Positions 54,028-63,768 are shown, counted from the stretch's first letter. The stretch is 64,000 nucleotides of DNA from CAVUFH01 sp963740835 (GCA_963740835.1 CAVUFH010000003.1:744001-808000); one strand, 5' to 3'. Notes: generated by a model not told the origin, from the letters alone. A program made the numbers and translations.

Positions 54028-54987
54028 ATGTTCATGATGCGGTTCGACATGCGGTCGCCCGACCCGACGCGCACCACCGACTTGTACACCGCTGCGATCG
54101 AGATGGCCGAGTGGGCCGAGACCCGGGGCGCTGTCGTCATCGCGTTGTCGGAACACCACGCGTCGCCCGACGGGTTCCTTCCGTCACCGCTGGTGCTCGC
54201 GTCGGCGATCGCCGCGCGCACGAAGCAGGTCGCGCTGTTCGTGGCGGCCGCGCTGTTGCCGATGTACGACCCGATCCGGCTCGCGGAGGACATCGCGGTC
54301 CTCGACCACGTCAGCAACGGCCGCGTGTCGTACGTGTTCGGGCTCGGGTACCGGCCCGAGGAGTTCGCGCTCTACGGCATCCCGATGAACGAGCGGGCCC
54401 GTCGCGCCGACGCGGGCTTGCGGGTCCTGCTCGACGCGCTCGCGGGCAAGGCCGTCGTCGACGCCGATGTGCGGGTCACACCTGCACCGCGCGCGCCGGG
54501 CGGCCCTGCGATCGCGTGGGGCGGGCAGTCGGCCGCGGCCGCGCGCCGCGCCGCTCGCTTCGGCCTCGATTTCCTCGCGCAGACCGACGGCGACGAGCTC
54601 GGCGACGCGTACCGCGATGAATGCGCGCGGCTGGGCCGGACGCCGGGCAACATCACACTGCCGAGTCCTGATGCGCCGACGACGATCTTCGTCGCCGACG
54701 ACCTCGACCAGGCGTGGGAAGAGCTCGGCCCGTACCTGTTGCACGACGCGACGACCTACGCGGCGTGGAACCCGCAAGGGAACACGGCCAGCCTGTCGTA
54801 TGGGACAACGATCGAGGAACTGCGCGCCGAGAACGGCGCCCACCGGGTGATGACCGTCGACGACGCGATCGCGCACGTGCGCCGGTACGGCTTGCTCGGG
54901 TTGCACCCGTTGTGTGGTGGGTTGCCACCCGAGCTCGCCTGGCCGTACCTGCGGCGCGTGGCCGAGAACGTGCTGCCGAACGTCTGA
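54028..54987 (+). CDS. Luciferase-like (LLM) flavin/F420-dependent oxidoreductase
   Basis: This 319-residue TIM-barrel protein of the bacterial luciferase family shows VIALSEHHASPDGFLPSPLVLASAIAARTKQVAL near the N-terminus. It then shows RLAEDIAVLDHVSNGRVSYVFGLGYRPEEF and IAWGGQSAAAARRAARFGLDFL. Actinobacterial members often use F420 rather than FMN. ATG start right after the SDR stop. The substrate is not evident; pairing with an SDR suggests lipid or secondary-metabolite oxidation. Confidence 0.88.
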   Translation: MFMMRFDMRSPDPTRTTDLYTAAIEMAEWAETRGAVVIALSEHHASPDGFLPSPLVLASAIAARTKQVALFVAAALLPMYDPIRLAEDIAVLDHVSNGRVSYVFGLGYRPEEFALYGIPMNERARRADAGLRVLLDALAGKAVVDADVRVTPAPRAPGGPAIAWGGQSAAAARRAARFGLDFLAQTDGDELGDAYRDECARLGRTPGNITLPSPDAPTTIFVADDLDQAWEELGPYLLHDATTYAAWNPQGNTASLSYGTTIEELRAENGAHRVMTVDDAIAHVRRYGLLGLHPLCGGLPPELAWPYLRRVAENVLPNV

Positions 54988-55014
54988 GGGGTCGGCCGGC
55001 CGCGCGGGTCGCGA

Positions 55015-56910
55015 TCAGACGAGGCTGTCGATCCAGGCCCGGTGCAGGCCCGCATATGCGCCGCCGCGCCCCACGAGGTCGCGCGGTGCGCCGTCCTCGA
55101 CGATGCGGCCGGCTTCGAGCACCAACACCCGGTCCGCGATCTCGACGGTCGTGAGCCGGTGGGCGATGATCACCGCGGTGCGGTCCGCGAGCAGGGTCCG
55201 CAGCGCGCGCTGCACCAGCCGCTCCGACGGGATGTCGAGCGACGACGTCGCTTCGTCGAGGATGAGCACCGCGGGGTCCGCGAGGAATGCGCGCGCGAAC
55301 GCGACGAGCTGGCGCTGCCCGGCCGAGAGGCGCGCACCCTTCTGGTGGACGTCGGTGTCGTAGCCGTCGGGCAACGCGGCGATGAACTCGTCCGCACCGA
55401 TCGCGCGTGCCGACGCGACGATCTCGCTGCGGTCCGCGTCAGGCCGGCCCAGCCCGATGTTGTCGGCGACCGATCCGCTGAAGAGGAAGTTCTCCTGGGT
55501 CACCATCGCGATCGCGCCGCGGAGGTCGGCTTCGTCGAGGTCGCGCACGTCGATGCCGTCGAGGAGCACGCGGCCGACGGTCGGGTCCCAGAAGCGGGCC
55601 GCGAGCCGCGCGATGGTCGTCTTGCCCGCACCGGTCGCCCCGACGAGCGCGACCGTCTGGCCCGCGGGCACGTCGAGATCGAGGTGCGGGAGCACCGTGC
55701 GCTCGCGATACGCGAATTCCACGCCGTCGAAGTGCAGCGCGCCCCGCGGGTCCCGCAGCGGCACCGGGTGCGCGGGTGCGGGCACTGTCGGCTCTTCGTC
55801 GAGGACGCCCGACAGCTTCTCGAGTCCGGCGGTCGCGGCCTGGAACAGGTTGTAGAACTGGCTCAGCTCCTGCATCGGCTCGAAGAAGCGGCGCAGGTAG
55901 AGCAAGAAGGCCGCGAGCACGCCGACGCTCATGTGGCCGCCGATCACCAGCCACCCGCCGTAGAGCAGCACGACTGCCGTCGTCATGCGCCCGACGAACT
56001 GGACGCCCGGCCCGTACGCCGCGGCGAGCCGTTGCGACCACAGGTTCGCGTCGCGGTAGCGGTCGTCGAGGTGGTCGAAGATCTCCTGGTTGCGCGGTTC
56101 CCGCCGGAACGCGTGCACGGCCTGGATGCCGCCGAGGCTCTCGACGAAGTGCACGATCACGAGCGCGATCGCATCGCGCGTTGCCCGGTATGCCTTCTCG
56201 GAGTGGTTGCGGAACCACCGCGTGAGGAACCACAGGATCGGGAACGTCGCGAGCACCGCGACCGCGAGACGCAGGTCGAGCAGCAACATCGCGATGCCGA
56301 TCCCGACCACGAGCAGCACCGATGTGACGAGCGTCACGACGCCGTAGGTGAGCATCTGCTCCATCGCCTCGATGTCGGAGGTGAGCCGTGAGATGACGCG
56401 CCCCGACGTGTAGCGCTCGTGGAACGACAAGCTGAGTCGCTGGAAGTGCATGAACACGCGGCGGCGCAGGTCGAGCAGCATGTCTTGGCCGACACGGCCG
56501 GTGATGAGCAGGAAGCCGTTGAAGGTGATCGCGCCGATGATCGTCACCACGACGAATGCGATGACGACGGTTGCGAGCGGAGCAACGTTGCCGCTGCCGC
56601 CGTCGAGGAGCGGCGGGATGCCCTTGTCGATCCCGATCTCGACCAGCCACGGGCCCATCAGCTGTGCGATCGTGTTGATCACGATCAGCACCGCGGCCCC
56701 GAGGAGCGGCCGCCGGTGCGGACGCATCAACACCCCGAGCAGCACCCGGCTCCGGCTGCGGAGGAGGCCGGCGAGCCCGACGCTCGGTTCGTCGACGTCT
56801 TCGGCCGCGACGCCGCGCCACGCATCAACCCGCGCGTCGCCGGTCAGGTCGAGCGGCCCCGAGCTGTCGATGTCGGGGAGCTCGTCCGGCTCGAAGTTGA
56901 CCGGGTTCAC
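55015..56910 (-). CDS. ABC exporter half, full catalytic ATPase site
   Basis: This 631-residue protein combines a six-helix membrane domain (starting near residue 60, LLGAAVLIVINTIAQLMGPWL) with an ATPase domain. Walker A is LVGATGAGKTTIARL, the signature is ARLSAGQRQLVAFARAF, Walker B with catalytic Glu is PAVLILDEATSSLD, and the H-loop is VIIAHRLTT. GTG start overlaps the stop of the upstream ABC gene by four bases. The pair forms a heterodimeric drug- or lipid-exporter of the TM287/288 or LmrCD type. Confidence 0.92.
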   Translation of the reverse strand: MNPVNFEPDELPDIDSSGPLDLTGDARVDAWRGVAAEDVDEPSVGLAGLLRSRSRVLLGVLMRPHRRPLLGAAVLIVINTIAQLMGPWLVEIGIDKGIPPLLDGGSGNVAPLATVVIAFVVVTIIGAITFNGFLLITGRVGQDMLLDLRRRVFMHFQRLSLSFHERYTSGRVISRLTSDIEAMEQMLTYGVVTLVTSVLLVVGIGIAMLLLDLRLAVAVLATFPILWFLTRWFRNHSEKAYRATRDAIALVIVHFVESLGGIQAVHAFRREPRNQEIFDHLDDRYRDANLWSQRLAAAYGPGVQFVGRMTTAVVLLYGGWLVIGGHMSVGVLAAFLLYLRRFFEPMQELSQFYNLFQAATAGLEKLSGVLDEEPTVPAPAHPVPLRDPRGALHFDGVEFAYRERTVLPHLDLDVPAGQTVALVGATGAGKTTIARLAARFWDPTVGRVLLDGIDVRDLDEADLRGAIAMVTQENFLFSGSVADNIGLGRPDADRSEIVASARAIGADEFIAALPDGYDTDVHQKGARLSAGQRQLVAFARAFLADPAVLILDEATSSLDIPSERLVQRALRTLLADRTAVIIAHRLTTVEIADRVLVLEAGRIVEDGAPRDLVGRGGAYAGLHRAWIDSLV

Positions 56911-58655
56911 GCCGAGCGCTCCTGGGGATCCGCGTCCGCGGCCTGGCTGAGGATGGCGGCGTATCGCGGCTCCCGCCGCAGCAGCTCGCGGTGTGTCCCG
57001 ACCGCGACGATCACGCCACCGTCGAGGAAAGCGGCGCGGTCTGCGAGCGCGATCGTCGACGGACGGTGCACGACCACGAGCGCGGTGCGATCCGCGAGGA
57101 TCGGCCGCAGCGCGCGCTCGACCAGCGCTTCGGTGTGCACGTCGAGCGCCGACAGCGGGTCGTCGAGGACGAGCACGCGTGGGCGACCGATGATGGCGCG
57201 CGCCACGGCAAGGCGCTGACGCTGACCGCCCGAGAGGGAGAGCCCCTGCTCACCTATGCGCGTGTCGAGACCCCACGGCAGGTCATGCGCGAATGATGCT
57301 TGCGCGACTTCGAGTGCGGCATCGACGTCGGCGTCAGTCGCGTCGGGATGTCCGATGAGCAGGTTCTCGCGGACGCTCGCCGAGAACAGCGTCGGCTCCT
57401 CGAACGCGAAGCCGACGTGCTGCCGCAGCGTGCGCAGCGAGATGTCGCGCAGGTCGTGGCCGTCGAGGCGCACCGCGCCCGCGGTCGGGTCGTAGAGACG
57501 CGCGAGAAGCGTTGCCACCGTCGTCTTGCCGGCGCCGGTCGCGCCCACCAGTGCGAGCGTCTCGCCCGGATGGATCTCGAGGTCGACGCCGCGCAGCACC
57601 GTGCGTGCCGCGCCGGGATACACGAACTGCACGCCTTCGAACCGCACTTCGCCGTGCGCGTGGGCGAGCGGTTGCGCACCCGGGCGATCGGCGATCACCG
57701 GCTCGGTGTCGAAGACCTCCCACACGCGGCCCGCGGCCGTCTCTGCCTCTTCCGCCATCGCGAGGATCCAGCCCAGCTCCTCGATGGGCCACACGAGGAT
57801 GAGCACGTAGGAGATGAACGCGACGAGGTCGCCGATGCTCATCCCACCGTGCGCGACCGCGACCGCCCCCGCGAGCAACACGGCTGCGAGCGTGAGGTTC
57901 GGGATCAGGACGAGCACCCAGATGAAGCGCGTGTGCACGGCCACGCGTTCCAGCTGCGTGTCGCGCAGCTCGCGGCACCGCGCGTCGTACCGTTCGAACA
58001 TCTCCTGGCTGCGGCCGAACGCCTTGATCACACGGATGCCGCGCGCGTTCTCCTCGATGGCCGTCGTGAGATCGCCGGACTGGTCCTGGATGCGGCGCAC
58101 GACCGCGTGGTAGTCGCGCTCGAACCGGCGGCACAGCACCAACACCGGGATCGCGGTCGCCATCGTCAGCAGTGCGAGCGGCGGGTACAGGTGGAGCAGC
58201 AGGGCGAAGATGCCCAGCACCTCGATCACGATGACGAGCAGGAAGATCGCGCCGAAGGATGCGAACCGCCGGATCAGCGCGATGTCGGAGCTCGACCGCG
58301 ACAGGAGCTGCCCGGACTGCCAGCGGTCGTGGAAGCCGACTTCGAGGCGCTGCAGGTGCTCGTAGAAGTCGTCGCGGATGCGCGTCTCGACATCGGTGGA
58401 GACGTGGGCGAGGTAGAGGCGCCGCCGGTACGTGAGCCCGAGATCGAAGACCGCGAGGACGGCCGTGAGCGCGAAGAGTGGCCAGAGCCCGGCCGCGTTC
58501 CCGTCCTTGATCGGGCCGTCGATCGCGGCCGCGACGATGAGCGGGATCGCAAGTTGTGAGGCGATCGACGCGATCGCCGAGACCGTGACGAACACGATCT
58601 TGGCGACGTGAGGCCGCAGATATGGCAGAACTCGCCAGAGCGCTCGCTCCCGCAC
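56907..58655 (-). CDS. ABC exporter half with degenerate ATPase site
   Basis: This 582-residue protein has six membrane helices (from YLRPHVAKIVFVTVSAIASIA) and an ATPase domain with Walker A LVGATGAGKTTVATL and signature QGLSLSGGQRQRLAVARAI. Walker B is RVLVLDDPLSALD, with Asp in place of the catalytic Glu, and the H-loop is VVVHRPST. That asymmetry is the hallmark of heterodimeric exporters, where only one composite site hydrolyses ATP. GTG start. It is divergent from the MASE1-SpoIIE gene by 140 bases; no promoter is obvious in that gap. Confidence 0.92.
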   Translation of the reverse strand: MRERALWRVLPYLRPHVAKIVFVTVSAIASIASQLAIPLIVAAAIDGPIKDGNAAGLWPLFALTAVLAVFDLGLTYRRRLYLAHVSTDVETRIRDDFYEHLQRLEVGFHDRWQSGQLLSRSSSDIALIRRFASFGAIFLLVIVIEVLGIFALLLHLYPPLALLTMATAIPVLVLCRRFERDYHAVVRRIQDQSGDLTTAIEENARGIRVIKAFGRSQEMFERYDARCRELRDTQLERVAVHTRFIWVLVLIPNLTLAAVLLAGAVAVAHGGMSIGDLVAFISYVLILVWPIEELGWILAMAEEAETAAGRVWEVFDTEPVIADRPGAQPLAHAHGEVRFEGVQFVYPGAARTVLRGVDLEIHPGETLALVGATGAGKTTVATLLARLYDPTAGAVRLDGHDLRDISLRTLRQHVGFAFEEPTLFSASVRENLLIGHPDATDADVDAALEVAQASFAHDLPWGLDTRIGEQGLSLSGGQRQRLAVARAIIGRPRVLVLDDPLSALDVHTEALVERALRPILADRTALVVVHRPSTIALADRAAFLDGGVIVAVGTHRELLRREPRYAAILSQAADADPQERSA

Positions 58656-58795
58656 GGCACCCCCCAGGCGCGACGAGACGGATCGAAGAGCGGTGAACGG
58701 TCGAGGCTAGGAGTCACGATGAGTGACTGCGAACGATTTTCCGGCGCGGCTGCGTATTGCGCAGGCGCCGGTATCGGCCCAATATCCGAGTGGGA

Positions 58796-60838
58796 ATGAT
58801 CGCGATGCGGTGGACGCCGCGCGGCCGGTATGCGCTCGAGCTGATCGCGGTGGCGGCGGTCTATTACGTCGCGGCGCAACTCGGCTTGCGGCTCGCGCTC
58901 GTCGACAACGACGTCACGCCCTTGTGGCCGCCCACCGGCGTTGCGGTCGTCGCGCTGCTCGCGTGCGGATACCGGATCTGGCCCGCGATCACGGTGGCGG
59001 CCTTCGCCGTCAACGTCCCGATCAGTCCGGACGTCGGCGCGTGCGTGCTGATCACCGCGGGAAACACCCTCGCGCCGATCGCCGGCGTCGCGCTCTTGCA
59101 ACGCGTCGGGTTCGACACGGGCCTGCGGCGCGTGCGGGACGCGCTCGCGATCGTGTTCCTCGGTGCGCTGGCGGCCATGGTGATCAGCGCGACGGTCGGC
59201 TCGTTCGCGCTGCTTCTCACCGATGGCATCGACGCCGGCCACTTCCTCGAGACGTGGTCCGTGTGGTGGGCCGGCGACGCGATGGGCGTGCTCATCGTCG
59301 CACCCTTCCTCTGGTCGCTCCGGCCACTCTGGCCGCTGTCGCGGTCGCAGTGGGCCTCGCGTCTGCGGCGACTCCGATGGGAGCGGGTGCTCGAAGCCGT
59401 CGCGCTCTTCGCCGCACTGATCACGGCCGCCGCTGTCGCGGTGCGCAGCGAGGAGCCGTTGCTGTTCCTGGTGCTCCCGCTGCTCGGGTGGATCGCGTGG
59501 CGATTCCAGCAGCGCGGCGCCGCGCCCGCGGCGCTCCTCGCATCCGTCATTGTCACCGCGGCCGCGGCCCACGACTCGGGCCCATTCGCGGGCGAGAGCC
59601 TGTTGAGCCAGATGATCGTGCTCCAGAGCTTCAACGCGTCGGTGGCGTTCACGTCCTTGCTGTTCGGCTCCGCAGTGGCCGAACGCCAGGAGCTGGTGGC
59701 ACGTGAGCGGCTCACGCAGCTGGAGCTCTATCAACGGGAGCACCGTGTCGCCGCGACGCTGCAGCGCAGCCTGCTCCCGGACCGGATTCCGGAGGCGCTC
59801 GGCCTCGAGGTCGCGGCGCGGTACATCCCGGCGACGCGCGACGTGTACGTCGGCGGCGATTGGTACGACATCATCCCGCTGAGCGAAGGCCGGCTCGGCC
59901 TGGTGATCGGCGACGTCGCGGGCCACGGCGTGAGTGCGGCCGCGACGATGGGCCAGATCCGCATGGCGTTGCGCGCGTACGCGCTCGACGAGCTCGTGCC
60001 CGATCAGGCACTCACGCGACTCAACCGGCTCATGCGCGAACTGCAGCCGGGCGCGATGGCAACCGTGGTCTACGGCCATCTCGACCCGGCGACGCGCGGC
60101 TTCTCGTTCGCGAACGCCGGGCATCCGCCGCCCATATTGATCCGTGGTCCGCACGATGCGAACTACGTCGAGGACGGGCGCGCACCGCCGGTCGGGGTGA
60201 CGCAGAACGCCGTGTTCCGCGCCGCGTCGTTGTGGCTCGACCCGGGCGCGTCGCTTGTGCTGTACACGGACGGGTTGGTCGAGCGGCGCGCGGTGCCCAT
60301 CGACGACCGGCTGACGCTGCTGCGGCGGGTGGCCGGAGAAGCACCGGACGATCTCGAAGCCGTGTGCGATCACCTCGTGTCCGTGCTGCTCGACGACGGT
60401 CCGACCGATGATGTCGCGCTGCTCGCCGTTCGGCCGATCTCGCTCGTAGGCACGCGCTTGCGACTCGACGGCCCCGCGCTGCCGGAGACAGTTGCGTCGA
60501 CTCGGCGTTCCGTCGGTCGCTGGCTCACGCAGAACGGCGTCGGACGCGAGGTGGCGTTCGAGGTCATGGTCGCGGTCACCGAGGCCTACACGAACGCGGT
60601 GCAGCACGCGTACGGCGTCGCGGAAGGATTCGTGTCGGTCGAGGCGTCCATCGAAGCCGCGGTCGTCACGATCAGCGTCAGCGACGGTGGTGTGTGGAAG
60701 GAATCCCGCCGCGATCACGACGGGTGCGGGCTCATGATGATGCGAGCGCTGATGGATTCGGTCGAAGTCACGTCGAGCTCGAGAGGAACCGAAGTGAGCA
60801 TGACGCGTGATCTCGATCTTCCCCACGACCATGGATGA
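58796..60838 (+). CDS. MASE1-SpoIIE phosphatase-HATPase signalling protein
   Basis: This 680-residue protein has three modules. The MASE1 membrane sensor occupies residues about 1-290 (YYVAAQLGLRLALVDNDVTPLWPPTGVAVVALL). A PP2C-type phosphatase of the SpoIIE/RsbU group follows (LLPDRIPEALGLEVAARYIPA; metal motifs GGDWYDI and IGDVAGHGVSAAATMGQ; GPTDDVALL). The C-terminus is a Bergerat-fold anti-sigma kinase domain (VAVTEAYTNAVQHAYG, DHDGCGLMMMRALMD). It probably dephosphorylates a STAS protein to free a sigma factor. ATG at MIAMRWTPRG is chosen; nearby GTG or ATG are possible. The stop overlaps the STAS gene start by eight bases. Confidence 0.87.
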   Translation: MIAMRWTPRGRYALELIAVAAVYYVAAQLGLRLALVDNDVTPLWPPTGVAVVALLACGYRIWPAITVAAFAVNVPISPDVGACVLITAGNTLAPIAGVALLQRVGFDTGLRRVRDALAIVFLGALAAMVISATVGSFALLLTDGIDAGHFLETWSVWWAGDAMGVLIVAPFLWSLRPLWPLSRSQWASRLRRLRWERVLEAVALFAALITAAAVAVRSEEPLLFLVLPLLGWIAWRFQQRGAAPAALLASVIVTAAAAHDSGPFAGESLLSQMIVLQSFNASVAFTSLLFGSAVAERQELVARERLTQLELYQREHRVAATLQRSLLPDRIPEALGLEVAARYIPATRDVYVGGDWYDIIPLSEGRLGLVIGDVAGHGVSAAATMGQIRMALRAYALDELVPDQALTRLNRLMRELQPGAMATVVYGHLDPATRGFSFANAGHPPPILIRGPHDANYVEDGRAPPVGVTQNAVFRAASLWLDPGASLVLYTDGLVERRAVPIDDRLTLLRRVAGEAPDDLEAVCDHLVSVLLDDGPTDDVALLAVRPISLVGTRLRLDGPALPETVASTRRSVGRWLTQNGVGREVAFEVMVAVTEAYTNAVQHAYGVAEGFVSVEASIEAAVVTISVSDGGVWKESRRDHDGCGLMMMRALMDSVEVTSSSRGTEVSMTRDLDLPHDHG

Positions 60839-61181
60839 TCTAGCCCGCGTGCATGTGGCGCGGGTCGGTGACTGCTATGTCGCGACCATCACCGGCGAGA
60901 TCGACATGTCGAACGCCGACGATCTGGCGCGGGTGCTCGAAGAGCAACTCGTACGCGACGCGGACCGGCACATCGTCGATCTCAGCGGCACGACCTACCT
61001 CGACAGCGCGGGCGTGCGGATGCTCTTCGCCATCTCGGAGCGGCTCCAGACGCGTGGTCGCGATCTCCACGTCGTCGTCCCGGAGGCCGCGCCGATCCAC
61101 CGAGTGCTGCTCATCGTCGATCTCGCGAGCCGCGCGCAGGTGCATCCCCGATTGGAGGACGCCTTCAACGGCGACAAGTGA
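60831..61181 (+). CDS. STAS-domain anti-sigma factor antagonist
   Basis: This 116-residue SpoIIAA/RsbV-like protein has YVATITGEIDMSNADDLARVLEEQL and IVDLSGTTYLDSAGVRMLFAISERL. The Ser in the DSAG motif is the expected phosphorylation site. ATG overlaps the end of the MASE1-SpoIIE-HATPase gene, so the two are partners in a partner-switching module. The sigma factor they control is not in this part of the window. Confidence 0.88.
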   Translation: MDDLARVHVARVGDCYVATITGEIDMSNADDLARVLEEQLVRDADRHIVDLSGTTYLDSAGVRMLFAISERLQTRGRDLHVVVPEAAPIHRVLLIVDLASRAQVHPRLEDAFNGDK

Positions 61182-61205
61182 GCGCGGGCGTGCGAAGCTG
61201 GCGCG

Positions 61206-62036
61206 GTGCCGCGACCGCACACGCTCATGGCCGTCCACGCCCACCCGGACGACGAGTCGTCCAGCACCGGAGGTGTTCTCGCGCGCGCTGGCGATGAGGG
61301 TGCGCAGACAGTCGTCGTGACCTGCACGAACGGTGACATGGGTGACGGCCCGGGCCACGTGAAGCCGGGGGAACCCGGACACGACCCGGACGCCGTCGCC
61401 GCGACGCGGCTCGGCGAGCTCGACCGTGCCTGCCGCGAGCTGGGTGTGACGCATTCCGTCCGCCTCGGTTACCGCGACTCCGGGATGGAGGAGTGGGAGT
61501 TCAAGGACCACCCGGACGCGTTCTGCAACGTGCCCGTCGATGTCGCCGCGGCGCGCCTGCTCGACCTGTTCGAGACCTACCGGCCCGATGTCGTGATCAC
61601 CTACTCGGACGCCGGCGGGTACAACCACCCCGACCATCTCCAAGCGCACCGGATCACGGTTGCCGCAGTCGCGCGCAGTGACATCCCGGCCAAGCTCTAC
61701 TTGATCGCGCGTCGCCGGCGCGATTGGCAAGCGATGCGGGCGCGTCTCGAGGCGCTCGGAGTCGAATTCCCAGAGCTTCCGGAACCGAATTCCGAACGGC
61801 TCGCGGCGATGGCGAAGCTCGAAGCGCTGATCACGACGAACGTCGATGTGCGTTCGGTGGTCGACCGCAAGCGGGCCGCGCTCATCGCGCATGCGAGCCA
61901 GCTCGACGAGTCCTGGTGGAGTCGCATGCCGCCGGATGTGTGGACCGAGGTGTTCGGCGAGGAGTCGTTCATCCGTGTCCACGACACGACGCGCGCGCCG
62001 ACCCCCGAGGACGACCTCTTCGCCGGCTTGCCCTGA
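61206..62036 (+). CDS. PIG-L family deacetylase, Mca-like
   Basis: This 276-residue zinc amidase has the metal motifs LMAVHAHPDDESSSTGG and GGYNHPDHLQAHR. The ending RAALIAHASQLDESWWSRMP with a terminal EDDLFAGLP resembles mycothiol S-conjugate amidase (Mca) more than the biosynthetic MshB. Mca splits mycothiol-toxin conjugates during detoxification. GTG start. The assignment to Mca is by C-terminal resemblance, not certain. Confidence 0.82.
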   Translation: MPRPHTLMAVHAHPDDESSSTGGVLARAGDEGAQTVVVTCTNGDMGDGPGHVKPGEPGHDPDAVAATRLGELDRACRELGVTHSVRLGYRDSGMEEWEFKDHPDAFCNVPVDVAAARLLDLFETYRPDVVITYSDAGGYNHPDHLQAHRITVAAVARSDIPAKLYLIARRRRDWQAMRARLEALGVEFPELPEPNSERLAAMAKLEALITTNVDVRSVVDRKRAALIAHASQLDESWWSRMPPDVWTEVFGEESFIRVHDTTRAPTPEDDLFAGLP

Positions 62037-62052
62037 GGGGCAGGCGAAGCGC

Positions 62053-62976
62053 GTGCCGGAGTTCTTCGTTCCTCCCCTCGTCGCCCGTTCCGCCGCTCAC
62101 AGCGGGAACCCGGCCGGTCCGGCATGGCTGCGGGACCTGCCCGCGCGCGTCGCCCGCGTGACCGAGCAGTGGGCGCTGGAGCTCGGACCGCCATACGTGC
62201 CCGGCGGGGTGACGTCGTACGTAGCGCCCGCGCGCCGCGCCGACGGCACCGCGGCCGTGCTGAAGGTCGTGCTGCCGCATCGCGAAGCGCGCGACGAGGC
62301 CGATGCGCTCCGGGTGTGGGCCGGCGAAGGTGCGGTGGTGCTTCTCGATGCGGCGCCCGAGGACCACGCGCTCTTGCTCGAGCGCTGCGATCCCGGAACG
62401 CCGCTCGCCGACCTCGACGACCACGACGCGATCCTCGACATCGGCGCCGACGTGCTCGCACGGCTGTGGCGCGCGCCCGCCCCGGAAACACCGTTCGAAC
62501 CGCTCGAGGCGGTGACCGACTGGTTTGCGGAACTGGTGGTGGCGCGGCAAGTCGAGTTCGGACGGCCGCTGCCGGACCGACTCGTCGACGAAGCCGTCGT
62601 CGCGTTGCGTGAACTGCCGCGCACGGCGAACGCGCGCGTGGTCCTCCACCACGACTTCCATCCGGGCAACGTGCTGGCCGCACAGCGGCAAGCCTGGCTC
62701 GCAATCGATCCCAAGCCGCAGGTCGGGGATCCGGCGTTCGATCCGTTGCAGCTCATTCTGCAGACGAGCGACCCGCTCGACGAGGACGACCCCGCCGCAA
62801 CGATCGGGTATCGCCTCCAGCGCGTGAGCGAGCGACTCGGTGTGGATGCGGCGCACGTGCGCGCGTGGGGAGTCGCCCGTTGTGTCGAATGGGCCTTGTA
62901 CAGCTACCACGAGCATGACCGCGCGGGCGCCGAGGACAACGCCGAGTACGCACGGATCTTCAGCACCATCGGCTGA
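62053..62976 (+). CDS. Aminoglycoside/hydroxyurea phosphotransferase (APH) family protein
   Basis: This 307-residue protein has a kinase-like fold with VLKVVLPHREARDEADALRVW (ATP-binding Lys and Glu), LLLERCDPGTPLADL, the catalytic VVLHHDFHPGNVLAA, and metal loop LAIDPKPQVGDPAFDPLQL. That pattern belongs to the APH(6)/hydroxyurea kinase subfamily. It may phosphorylate an antibiotic or an endogenous metabolite. GTG start (VPEFFVPPLVARS), 17 bases after the Mca-like gene. Confidence 0.85.
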   Translation: MPEFFVPPLVARSAAHSGNPAGPAWLRDLPARVARVTEQWALELGPPYVPGGVTSYVAPARRADGTAAVLKVVLPHREARDEADALRVWAGEGAVVLLDAAPEDHALLLERCDPGTPLADLDDHDAILDIGADVLARLWRAPAPETPFEPLEAVTDWFAELVVARQVEFGRPLPDRLVDEAVVALRELPRTANARVVLHHDFHPGNVLAAQRQAWLAIDPKPQVGDPAFDPLQLILQTSDPLDEDDPAATIGYRLQRVSERLGVDAAHVRAWGVARCVEWALYSYHEHDRAGAEDNAEYARIFSTIG

Positions 62977-62991
62977 AGTACGGTCGCGCGC

Positions 62992-63768
62992 ATGCGTGGT
63001 GGTCTGCTCGAAACGCGTCGCGTCCTCGTCGTCGGTGCGGGGACCCAGCCGAGCCCGGACGACGGAGCGGACGCGCCGGTCGGCAACGGTCGCGCCATCG
63101 CGGTGCAGTGTGCGCGCGAGGGTGCCGAGGTCGTCTGCGCCGACCGCGACGAAGCCTCCGCGCGCGCGACCGCCGCGATGGTCGACGGCGAAGGCGGGAA
63201 GAGCCGAGTCGTCATCGGCGACGTGCGTTCGGAAGACGCGTGCGCAGCGATCGTTGCCGGCGCATCACCCGAGGGTCTGGACGGGCTCGTGTGCAACGTC
63301 GGCATCGGCCGCGGCCGCGGCCTCGCGGGCACCTCCGCCGACGATTGGGACACGACGTTCGCGGTGAACCTGCGCAGTCACTTCCTCCTCGCGCGTGCGG
63401 CGCTCCCCGTACTGAACCCGGGCGGGGCGATCGTGTTCATCAGTTCGGTTGCGGGCCTCCAGCCCGGCAGCCGCCTGCCGGCCTATGACGCGTCCAAAGC
63501 CGGCCTGCTCGGGTTGTGCCGGCATGTCGCGCTCGAAGCCGCGCGCCGCGACGTTCGCGCCAACGTCGTCGCGCCCGGGTTGATCGACACGCCGCTCGGC
63601 CGCGGCGCATCACGCGGCCGGCCGTCGCGGGAGCGCACACCGGTGCCACTCGGACGGCAGGGCACCGCCTGGGAGGTCGCGTCCGTCGTCACGTTCCTGC
63701 TGTCGCCCGCCGCGAGCTACGTGACGGGGCAGGTCCTCCCCGTGGACGGCGGCCTCACCCTGATCTGA
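62992..63768 (+). CDS. Short-chain dehydrogenase/reductase
   Basis: This 258-residue classical SDR has RVLVVGAGTQ with a Gly-rich loop extended by an insertion (SPDDGADAPVGNGRAIAVQC), LVCNVGIGRG, active-site FISSVAGLQPGSRLPAYDASKAGL, and C-terminal YVTGQVLPVDGGLTLI. The insertion around residue 20 is unusual but seen in some actinobacterial members. ATG start. Substrate is unknown. Confidence 0.88.
   Translation: MRGGLLETRRVLVVGAGTQPSPDDGADAPVGNGRAIAVQCAREGAEVVCADRDEASARATAAMVDGEGGKSRVVIGDVRSEDACAAIVAGASPEGLDGLVCNVGIGRGRGLAGTSADDWDTTFAVNLRSHFLLARAALPVLNPGGAIVFISSVAGLQPGSRLPAYDASKAGLLGLCRHVALEAARRDVRANVVAPGLIDTPLGRGASRGRPSRERTPVPLGRQGTAWEVASVVTFLLSPAASYVTGQVLPVDGGLTLI

Noticed and set aside
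58274..60832. 852-codon minus-strand open frame over the MASE1-SpoIIE gene, joining the ABC gene
   Set aside because: Its sequence is the complement of conserved phosphatase motifs and it enters the ABC gene out of frame.
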